The notes under the pieces were generated by a model. It ran no database searches. It saw only the letters and a program-made list of their open reading frames with translations, and was not told the DNA's origin. This document shows positions 46,901 to 58,900 of a stretch of 64,000 nucleotides of DNA, in pieces. The stretch spans positions 62,001-126,000 of the forward strand of contig JASANC010003630.1 of NCBI GenBank assembly GCA_030248135.1. The letters are read 5' to 3'. The stretch comes from Theristus sp. LFF4_11. Taxonomy: Eukaryota; Nematoda; Chromadorea; Monhysterida; Xyalidae. The translations under genes and the position numbers were made by a program. How positions within the stretch are numbered: position 1 is the first letter of the stretch; every line of letters starts with the position of its first letter.

Positions 46901-49900
46901 ACTGCAAAACTGGTCAGCGCCGTTCGAATGCAAAATACTAGTGCATCATTTTCTCATTTTTGCATTGTTTAAAACAACATTTGTTTCCATTCCACACATG
47001 CACACTAATTTGTGACCAGTTAGACATTACGGAAGTCCCCCAAGAGCCGTTGCTCGTTGCTCGTGTACCTTCATCCACTCGCGGTACACGTTCAGTGCGG
47101 TGAGCGTGTCGCCATGGTCGGAGAGCAGGTGCGCCCGTGCTTGGCTGCACTCGTAGTCACGCAAGGAACGGCTGGTGAACACAGACTGCAGACTCAGACT
47201 GGCCGCTGCTGTCAGCAACGCCTCCACCTGACAAACGGGCAGATGGACAAACGAAACAAGCAAGATCAGTTGCATGAGAAGTTGTCGCTGAGAACTCGGC
47301 AAATGCCGAAATAAAGGAGTCAAACAGTCAAGACAGAACAGATCTGAGATTTGAATCTGGCGCGTAGATGGGCTGCGTCGAGCTTGCTAGACCGTCAGTG
47401 CAGCTACCCAAATTCAAAAGCAACCAATCATTTGATTGTCTATGTTTTTATTACTTTTGGCCTGTAGACATACCTGGCGAAACATGCACGCCATGACCAG
47501 CATTTTGCCAATTGGAATATCGACCGGCAAATTCACGAGGATCCGCCCGAGAGGCGTCAGTTCTTCCGCCTGAAAGAACAAAGAACGTGCTGAATTTGAA
47601 ATCTATTCAAACTGTAATTGGTTTGAAGAACACATAATTATCGCCCAAAAAGCCACAATTGCCAACCGGTTGCTTAACGTCTTCGGCGTCGGTTGTTGGC
47701 AGCGCTGTGATCATCAGTGCACCCTGGTCCCGCAGTGACTCGATCGCTTCGTTCAGTCGGTCCGCCTCGGGCATTTCGATGAACGGAAACTCGCGTGGCG
47801 TCACTGGAAACAAAATACACTCAAACCACGACAGAATTTGCCCAATATTTCTGCATTTTAAAGCACTGGTGATAAAGCCCTAGTCTCAGGACAGTGCATT
47901 GCGTCAGCGTTCGCGGAGTGTGTGTTCGGCTGTGCAACATAACCGTTTTCTTTTCTTCTACAAGAGTGCCCGGATTTCATGAATCAATGCATTCAATTTC
48001 AGACATCCAATCACCGCACTGTCCCTTATTTCCAAACAACCAACCGCCGAGATTGAGATTGTAGATTTGCATGCAGACGGATTCGAGTGAGACGCGTTGG
48101 ATCTCGGACGGGCTGAACGCATCGAATTTCTCGTAGTCCGCCGGCGCATACAGACGATAGCAAACGCCGGGGCCTGTGCGACCCGCACGACCCTTGCGCT
48201 GCTCGGCACTCGCTTGGCTGATGTTGGTCTCCTGCAACGATTGGTGAAGTGACACGCTCGCTACGAAGAAACGTAACAGAAATAGTTGAGCCAGCTGATT
48301 TGCTGCCAGCTCAATGATGCACTTCATCTTCTTTTGAGTAGCATAAATGTTCAGTCATCATGTTGAAGCACTATCTAAATCCTTTGGCTCACTCCACTGA
48401 CCGTCACCTCTCATTCACCTTCATATTCATGCGACTTCATATTCATGTATTCAAGAGAATTGTGTCAGACCTGGTAATGGTTTACAAATTTATCAATGCA
48501 AAGTGTTATGTGTTAAATCTATCAGACTTCTTTGAGGTTCACCAAGGGGAATTTGGTACTAGAGGTCATCAACATAAATTGAACACACCGCCTGTAAAGA
48601 CGTCAATTAGAGCTGGTGCTTGGGCCGTGCGAACCATCCAACTCTGGAACAGTCTGAATCAAGACACAGTCTCAGCTCCCTCAACCTCTTCTTTCAAAAA
48701 TAGGCTTATTGCAAACGAATCTCAACTCATCCATAAATTTATTGCGACACGTTTCCCCTCCCTTCTGGCTTGATTTCCGTGGACCTGGGGATGCCGCTCT
48801 CCGTTGCTCTTCCTTTCCCATTGAGAAAAACTTTGCGAATTGATAAATTCATCTTAGGTCCATTAAACATTCTTGCTTTAAAAAAAAGAAAAAGAAAAAC
48901 AAACAAACAATTACATTGTGTTCAATGTCCCCTTTCACTTCAACTTTTTCTAAACTTGCCAACATTGCCCTGCTTGTGGTCGGAAAATGTTTGTGGTGTT
49001 CCGTTGCTAATCCTTTTTGTGTTCTTTCAGGATTTCTTTTGTTAATACGTCAGAAACTTCAGAAGCCAGTCGAGTTTCGTCTTGTGCACTGAGATTGTGC
49101 GGCAGTTTGAGTTCGTATTCGTATCGTCGATGAAGTGGATTATCTGTTTTGTTTTGAACAGTTTTGATCGGGCAGTCATGATTTTGATTCTCGCTAGTTA
49201 TTTTATTTGTTAATGTTTCGTCGTGTGTGACAGTTTTCGTGATTGATAACTTGTTTTGAAAAAAGTTCAAAATTCAAATTTTCAGAACCTCAGCTCAGTC
49301 AGCTCAGTCAGTTCATCGTGTTTTGTCCGTGTGGTGGTTAATGCGTGATGTTATTGATTGTTTCATTGTATTTTGTACTAACGGGTATTACCTATTTCGA
49401 TGCTTCGGCATCGTGTGACTACCTTGGTACGACTTCCATCAGCGTGCGTGCTTCATCACGAATGGACCCCATGGACCTTTCACTGAACTGCGCCCAACAA
49501 AGCGCCGCAACAGAACGATGCTGCAAACAGCACCGAGCCAACCTTGAGCATGTGCATGCGTGTCTGCGCATCGTATCGCATCTCTTTCACCTTGCCCGAG
49601 TCTAGCACAAATCTGACCCCATCGATTGTGACGGACGTTTCAGCGATGTTGGTGCTCAGAATGCACTTGCGCACGCCGTCTGGTGCGACGTCAAACACTT
49701 TGTCTTGTTCGTCTAAGCTCAGCGTGCTGAAATGATCCAGCTGTTCAGAACGATACTTTGCTGCCTTTTTCATGATGCAGCGTGGCGTGGTGCACCATAC
49801 ACAAAACCTACTGTAAAGTATGCACAATTTCCGGTACTTTCATTTGAATCTGGCTTGTTGATTGACTACATCGAAGTAGAGGAACCAATACAAAAGTAGC

Positions 49901-52900
49901 CAATCACTGATTCGCCAATGATTTACAGTCTGACTGAGTGACTTTTTCGTTTTCGCAGAATTATCGCAGAATGTGTTATTGCACATTGATTGCCTGTTGA
50001 TCACTTTACAAACGCTTTGATTTCAACACAACCAACGTTACGAGTCAGCCGACCTGTGCAGCATCAAAATGATCCATCGTTTCGTGTGCTCAGCGTACAC
50101 TTTCAACGCTTCGCCGACCGTGAATATCTCGTTGATGCCACTCAGGAACACCAGCAAATCGCCACGCTCTGTTTGCGGACACTTTTGGTCGATCATTTGC
50201 AGCACACGCGTGTACGGTGTCGCGTCAATTTTGGCGCCTGTTGTTAGAAAGAAAGAAGTGAAGTCCTGAATCGTGGACGAACAAAAACTCAAGTTGAAAA
50301 TGAAGTTTCGGAAAGCAAAACGGTGACTTGATGAATAAATACCACCAAAAAACGTCACCTGTGCCGCCATGTTTCTTCTTATCTTTCTCTTCGAAGCGCT
50401 TGTCCGTCTTTGGTGGAGGCAGATAATGCAGCTCGATTGGATGCAGTCGACCGGGCACCTGAATCAAGGACAACGCTGTTTTCAAAATTCCGGAACCGTC
50501 CATTTCAACTTCCACTTCACCTGAACGACCGGTGCATTCGGGAAGTACGCCTTGAACAACTCGAGGTTGATTGTTGCCGACATGAGCAGCAGTTTGAGAT
50601 CGGCTCGTTGCACGGTCAGCATACGCAGCAAGCCCATCAGCAGGTCGCTGTGCAGGTGGCGTTCGTGCACTTCGTCAACAATGATGATCTAAAGCAGAAA
50701 TGAAGTGCACGGTTCAAAATTCAGTAGTTTTTTTTCAAATCACATCGCTGGTTGCTTTTGTCACATAGTTGTGGTTAAATTTTTGGAGCCAGAGTCACGT
50801 AGGCTCACAATCAAAAAATGCGATTGTGCAATTTGTTTGCATTCTGACAATTGAATCAGGTGTGCTGATTTGTAGCATCGAACTGTGCTGACGACTTAGT
50901 GAGCCCAATTTAGTAGCAGCCAATCAGCTGACTGCCAATGACAGAATCTTTATATTCGCATTTTATCAGAATCTATTGAACCGGAGCAACCCAAGCACCT
51001 GATACGCGTTCAGCGCTTCGTCGGCAGCCATCTGCCGCAACAGCAGTCCCTCCGTGAGGAAGACGAGTCGCGTCGCGAGCGTCCGTGTGCGTTCGAAGCG
51101 AATCTGATAGGCGATCTTCGATCCATACTCGTTCAGCGTCTCGTGCGCCACCCGTTTCGCCAGCGAAATGCACGCGATACGACGCGGCTGCGTGCACGCG
51201 ATACGCTCGAAGCCGGCCGCCAGCAGGTATTGCGGCACCTGAGCGCTTGCAAGGAAGCGTCTGCTACTTTCGAGCGTGCCGCTATGGACAGCTGAGAATA
51301 CTCCCTGACTGGCGGTTTCGCAATCTGCGGTCAGGATATTCAGAAAATATTTTGCTACCGTATTTTCATTTTTTGATTTTTTCGTGTTTGGCGTTATTGA
51401 GGTGCATGTCCGTACATTGAGTTGTTCGGTGGAACGAAGACTCTCCACTGTTAAAGGATCGCTTCCGATTTTTCAGCACCGCATAACTTACACATGTTTT
51501 TCAATAAAAACCACAGATTATCTGGATAAAATATACAACTAGCCGATTGGTTGGTTCCATACACGTGCAGTGATTCATGCATTTTGTGCAGGCAAACTCC
51601 GCCTTCAGAAAAATGCCTGCACAGAATGCATACATCAACTGCACGTGTGTGCAACTACGAATTAGCTAGTTATATATTTTTTCCACATGGACTGTATATA
51701 AGGGTTGAAATTTAGTTGTCTTTGTGTTGAACCGGACCACAAAGTTCAGTCGGCTCACCAATCAAACATTTCTCTCATATCCATTGATTTAGGCATTTTA
51801 ACCCAGTTTATGGAAATTGAACTGGAGAGTTTACTGGAAACGTACTGGAAAAGTTATGGTAAATATGCGATGTTTCTTGAACGGGAAGAACGAACACTGT
51901 GGTGATTGCTGCGTTGTACACGGCTGCATGATTTTTCAAAAAATGTCTAATGTTTACTTTTCTTAGAACACTTCGCAAAATTTTCAATCTCGTTTTTTCA
52001 TATTGAATTCTGCATATGACTACGTTCGAATCGAGCTGAGCACATAGATTATTCTTATTTTTTGCCTTTCAGATGATGGAATTTTTGTGCTAGTACTGAG
52101 ACGTATTTTAACAGCATTTCTCTCCAAGTCACACAACATTACCCAATACGTTGGTTTCAAAACCGAACAAAAATTCTGCTCTGACGTTCATGATCGATTG
52201 CATAATCCGATGGGTTTTCAAGACCAAGTTCCCTGCCGTTCGCATACATAGTAGCTCTGAACACCATCAAACACTGCTTTCAAGCAACTTCACTTCACCT
52301 TGTTGTCGGAACATTTTTTATTATGTCGGCTGATCGATGCGCAAGTCAAATGGTTCGAATTAATTTTATACGCCGACTCTGTGAGTCACCTTGTTTTTCC
52401 TGGTTGTCTGTTTGTGCTTTTTCGAGCGGGTTTGCCACTATCATACTGTGTCTCTTTGTTTCGAAAGACATAAACCGGTGTCGTATGTTTTAGAATGATC
52501 ACTGTATGTATATGCTCAAGCACGCAACTCTCTGAAGTATTCACAATTTCAGTAATGCAAAAGAAACGCGACCACGGTCAAACCATCTGTCTAATTTTTA
52601 ATTTGTTGAACAAGGGCTTCGAGAATGGGTGGGACAAACAGGCGCTGCTCAATCATTTGGCGGGAAAAGAGGAGACACAAGGACAAGTGGTAAAGATTCG
52701 GTAAAATCATTGTCCATTTTCACTCACTCACGCTCAATGTATCATGACTCTTGTCTTGACGACCTTGGCTTCGCTGGCAAAGCCGGAGACGCGCGATTAT
52801 TTTCATATTTTTAAACCCTTGTCTTCCTACTAGGCAAGTTTTCTGCAGGGCTGTCCAAAACAAGCCACTCGAAAATTCAATTTAATTTTCGGGCATTTCG

Positions 52901-55900
52901 TTTCAAAACACGTCAGTGCTTTTAACCAGTTTTCCTCGCACCTTAAAATTTTCCACTTTCCATTAAACCACCTTGCGACGCTCTGCTTTTAATATCTTTT
53001 TTGTTTTTATGGCCAATTCTAGCAAACTTCTCAGTTGTGTTCAACGAACTGTGCACAAACAACACTCATTTTTACACTTTTTGTGAAAAACATGGCAAAT
53101 CGGCACTGCATTGCAGCAAAAAATTGCTGGCTGACTAATATTGTAGACCCGTCACACGTGTGTTTCACACGAGCACGACCTACAAATGAGGTGCAGACAA
53201 TCTTAACATCGACGTAAAATGCGCCATTTAACCTGTCACATGTTTTTTGCCTGTTTGAGCAAATGCAAAGCTAATTCAACCAAAGAACAACAACTTGGTT
53301 GAACGTAAGAAAAAAAGACCACTTGAACGCAGCCTCGTTATTACTATCCATTCTTTGTCAGCAGGTGCCAAAACGAACTTTACTTTGAGTTTGCACGTGT
53401 TTAACTGAGTTTTTAATGTTACATACTAATGTTCGTTGGTTGTTTTTCATGCCGCAATTTCAAAAACTGCCCACTGCATTTCGATAAATTTTACTCCCAT
53501 TAATCAGTCAACGTCCTCGAAGTCATCTTAGCGTCTTAAGACAATTTGTCATCAACAGAATGACTTTGCTTTTCATTCATGTTATCACTGTAAGACCGTG
53601 CCTGAGACCAAAAGTGGTGCACTCACGCACCTGCGAACTATACGTTGCTCTCATTGAACATTCTGTCCAGTAACACTGCATTGCCAAACAGTACTCGTTA
53701 TAGAAGTTACAATTCCACAATTCTGATACACCAAGACAAGAAACGCTGTTTAATGGGTGTTTTTCTACATACCAAAGCGATTTAGGAGAGAAAAAGCGCA
53801 CAAAAAAGCGCATAATCGTGTGTCAACGTCAGTCACGTTGTTCGCTGCTTACAGCAGGCCTAACTAGTTTCTTTTTCGGCTTCTTTGCCATTCACGACGT
53901 TTGTCCTGCGACACACACAATCGTGCATGCGTCCCCCACACAACAACACGCCCGGACAGTCCTACCATTCATTTTTGCATTACAAATCACTAGTAAAATT
54001 GGTTTGATGGCTTGGCGTCTAACAGCAGTTTTCTCATGGTTGCATAAATTCAGAAGCCCAGCGTAGAGCACGGTCAAAGTTTACAAAGTCAATAAGCAAT
54101 CATATACAGGAACGCAATGCACACTTGTTATACGCTATGCCACCTGCCAGTGTTGTGTGATGACCATTACTTCTATTGCATGTATTAAACTGAAGTTTAA
54201 AAAGATTACAATGCTTAATGTGTTCTTTACTATCGCTACCTTAGTCATATTGCAGTTTAATTTTACACCCTGCATGAACATTCTGCTCCTGCCACATGTT
54301 ATTTAAAATTTTAGTTTGTCACAGTTGCAATGACCATGATGGAATATGCGCTACGCTGTCTGTGTATAATTGAGTGGAATAAACATAACGACATTATTTC
54401 TAGTTCTTTTGTACGCGCCGATTTCAAAGTACATTGCATCAAGCAAAAACGTATGTGCAAACCAATCAACAACTCAACTATAAGCCGGTTATAAGAAGTT
54501 TTTCTGTTACTTACATAGTTACAGCACCTGTGAAACTTATGAATTGTTCATTTAGCTTTTTTATTGCGATATTTACTTTTCTTTAATCTTGACCAATAAT
54601 TTTCATTATGTGCGGGTTTTGTCAGAATTTTCACATAAGAAGTATGAGGAATTGGGAATGTATGACTGTGATTTTTGTATGGCCTATTTTTTTAAACGTG
54701 TCCCACTGAAATGACGTCATGTGCCGCAAAACATGCGCTTGTCGTACACAGCAAAGCAGACTGTCCGTTTAGCCGATTTCTTCCCGTAAACAAATGGTGA
54801 ATGTCAAATCAGTCACACCAAACTGAAATTTTAGTGCCTGTACTTTGACAAACGGGCGTTTTTAAATAAAATGACGTCACGTTAGTCCGGACACGTTTGA
54901 ATAAATCCACAATAGTTTACAATATTTCTATTTGCATTGTAATGACTACCGACAACGTAAGCCGTCATAATGCAATCGCAAAAAAAGTGTAAATTGCATT
55001 GCACATTCTTTTTTATGACGGAACCTTAACTATCATTTTTACTGCCCAGATTTCGGGACCAACGAGGAAATTATCGAAACCGAAAAACGACCAACATGCC
55101 ACAGACTACAAGATTCTTTGTGGTGATTGTCGCTATCATGACGCTCTCACGAACTGCAGAGGCAGCCAGGGTATGGACGGGAACTGATGTCCCTGATCCT
55201 CGCACACAGCCGAGAGAATGCGGTCTTTGGTATCCAGGCGTTGTTTGTGATCCAGAGCAGCTGTTTACTGGAAACGAAATTGTGATTTTGAACAACAAAC
55301 TAGAGAATATCAGAAGAAGTAAGCGGGCGATTTCTATGTCCAGTGGAAGTAAAGCTCAATATTGTTCTCTTGCTTGATGAGTTCTTGAATGCTTACAGCG
55401 TAACTGATTTGAGAATTGCAGATATCAGCGAGAATTTACCAGCGCTTCCCCTCGACGAAGAAGGACGGGAGGCTTGCAATACAGCAAAATCGAATCACTC
55501 GGAGACCGTAGAAAGTGTTGACTTTTTTGTTGTTCGAGTTAGCGACGTCGCAATTAGTTCACCAAGCAGAGGAAAACACGACACCGACATGATTGCCTTC
55601 GCAAAAAAAGTCGAATCGAAATACATGCTTGATGAACAGGTCAGCTCCACCATTTTTTCAATTGTTATACAGCGTTTCAGAGTTTCTGACATTTGATTCA
55701 GTAGAGTCCACTAAACATTTCATTATACTGAAAGTGTGTAGAAACACCAACTTTCTTGCCTCAAAAACGCTATTTCTACTACCTGAAATTTCTTCTTTTT
55801 GAACTTTCTTTTTCCTTGTTTTTGTTATTTCGATTGCAGGCCTGCCACAATTTTGTTCTCATCGTGGTGTCAGACACGCGTTCTGTCATTTTCATTGACG

Positions 55901-58900
55901 TTGGCACGCATTTACCGCAAACGGTCGAGAATCTCAGCTGGGAGGTTAGCTCTAGAACGAATACATAGCCTACTGCAAGCCAGGCGCTTCGGCACGACAA
56001 GCTGATTTTTTAGCATACGACGCATTCCAATTACATTCTGATACGATTTATCACAACTTCACATTTACTTTTCCAATCACTTTGGCATCTTCTCTTTTTC
56101 CAATCTATCAACATTTCTAGGGACCACGAGAGAAAACGTTGAACAAGTACAACAGCCACGACATTGTGCTTGGCGTCGAAGACATTGCACTTCACACATT
56201 TGAACTGCTTCAAGAAGCCCACGAAGAAAGCCTGAGAAACAATAAAACCCTGGTTTCAATCGACGGAAACGCAATAGTCAACGCCCATGGACCCGGTGAT
56301 ATACCGGGAACTGTAAAAGCAGCCAGCGTTGGAGGAACTGGAACGTTTGGAAACGATCACTCAAAAAACGAAGTCGTTTTTGGAGGCCTGTTCACGGACA
56401 GTTCAGGGTTAGCAAGCTTCAACTACGAATTGCGGTTGTAAGCCAACACTAAAAAGATGACATTTCAGTTGATTTTCCATGGAAGTTTTGTAAAGTATGG
56501 TTGCTTAAACCTGTCAATCTCACGCAGAGCATGCGAAACTTCGAATTACAGCAAGAAGAACGAATGTATTGGGCCTCTTTGAATTCAAAAACACCCAGTT
56601 GTGGCTAAATGTGTGTTTTCTTGGTGAACTCCGACCCCTTTCATTCTACTTTCGCGAGCACTCTGTATTCTGTGCGACAACAAGTGTGACAGGTTTACAG
56701 AACCACACTGTACACTTATGCCACTTGCTGTTGCTTTTGTTGTTGACTTGTTGCCTTAAAAAACACGAGAAAAAATGTTGCAATTGCAGGTGGGCGTGGT
56801 TGATCATACTGGCTGTTATCGTAATCGTAATCATACTGATCGTGGCGCTACTCGGTTACGTCGTTGCTGCGGCATACAATCGGAAGAAGAAAACTGGGCG
56901 CTTCGGCCCCATTCCAATCAAAGTGAAACGAATCTCAGCGCCAGGACAGCCGATTTATCCAGAATATGGTATGCTCTTAATTCTGATAGAACTACGTACG
57001 TGACAAAAACGAAAAAAATGGCGTCAAAAATCGCAACATTTTAGTCGGCACAATGAATCGCACAATAATGACGACGAGATCAACGAGTACTGAGGCGATT
57101 GACTCCATGGAAACGCCAAGTCCACAAAATGGCTATTACTATCGAAGTCATAGTTCCGACAATGGCTCTACACCGTCGCCCACCGGACAGCAGCCGTCGA
57201 GACAGCCAGCTCCGCCTGATACACCGCCATTACACGACGACAACGATAGTCTGGTTTGTTTACCTCGCAACGTTATTCAGTTTGGAGCGAGGGGTGTATA
57301 GGCATTTCATGGCAGAAACAACTCGATGGACGTCACACATGGCGGCGTTCTGAATATCTTCTTGATATGCCCTTGTCAAAACATCACCATATTGTTCAAC
57401 ATTTTTGTCGAAAGCTGTTGACTTTGTTGTCCAGATTGGAATTACAAGTTAGATAACTCATGCCTTTTATTTTATGCTCAGAACGACGAACCAGCATTCG
57501 CACAACCTCAAAAGCCACAACAAACGCGCGTTGCTCATCTAGTTGCTCGTCAATAGCATCAAGTTGTCGTGAATAATCTTTTATGTTGGTCCCGAGAGTC
57601 AATGCGCGCATACATAGGTAAACAGTTTCACGCGAGAATTCAAAATTGGTACAGTGATCCGAGTCCCTTAAATAGGGCCGATCACTTTTGGCGATTTGGA
57701 ATTGCCACGTACAGATTGAAACTAGTTTTCTTTTGATGTCTGCACACGCCTTGACTCGGAGAAACCAAAAAAATCATAATACGTTAATTCACGAGATAAC
57801 AATTTGTCGTTGTAATCGTTTTTGACTATATTATTGTGCTGTATTCTTGCCGTCAAATGCTTCCAATTTGAACTTGTATGGTTTCACTACAATGCAAATG
57901 GCTAGTAGTCATCACAGCCGAAGATCAACTGGCATTTTCTTCTTCCTCACATGTTTAAAAATTGATAATTTCTAAAAAAACTAATAAAAGGGAGTGTGTT
58001 TTTCTTGCATTTTCGTGTTGTGTGCATAAACGCTGATAATGGTGGCTGAAGGCGTTTGGTTTGCTGTTTAAAGAGAAACGTAAACGTTTATCAAACTACA
58101 TGCTACGGCGAATTAATTAACAACATTGCGAGATGACACCATGCGTCAGCGCACAGCGGCAACGACCACAACAACTACAGCAAAGAAGAGACACTTTACC
58201 AATTCTGAAATCCCGCGTCAAAATATGAAACTGCCAACTATACATGGTTTTGAGGGTGAGATAAGTGTTTGAACTGTGGGGAACGGAACTGGATCGGAAT
58301 CCAACTATCGGCAAATTCTACAAGTTTGTTCATTGCCGCTACTGCGAAAAATATTGCAATAATTTGGCGTCAGTCAGACTGCACGTAAGGGGTATGTTTC
58401 GATCGCCCCAAGAACCAAGGCTCGCTCGGACACTGGTGCACTTCAACCCCCACAAGTATCTGATATGCAGTTGCGCCAGATGGCACGTCACCACTCACCA
58501 ATCCAGCATTCAATTCAAATGCCGCACACGTCAATGCTGCCAGAGCTTGCCAGACCCACCTGTGTGCTTTTGCCGCATCCAGTGTCCCCAGCGACAATCA
58601 CCGTGTTGTGCTCGTTCACCAGTTGCACGATTTCGTCGCGTCGCGTAGCTATCGGCAGCGACTGTTGCGCCAAGCGCAGCCGTTTCAACTTGTGCAACCG
58701 TTGACGCTGACAGAACTGCACGTAGCAGTGGATGATGTGCTCAAACTCGTTCGTCACGTGCGCTGGAACCTGCTCATGAGCACGCGATTAGTTTTTGTCA
58801 GTGCTTGCCTGGCATTTGAAATACCACCACCACCAATTAATCCGTTATCGTTTACCAAATAACAGTGACGAAAGCCAAATAATAAGAGAGGAACACGTAA

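Noticed and set aside
55319..55341. A 23 bp intron in the MOLO-1-like gene
   Set aside because: Too short. A donor at 55349 and acceptor at 55421 give a 73 bp intron in correct phase.
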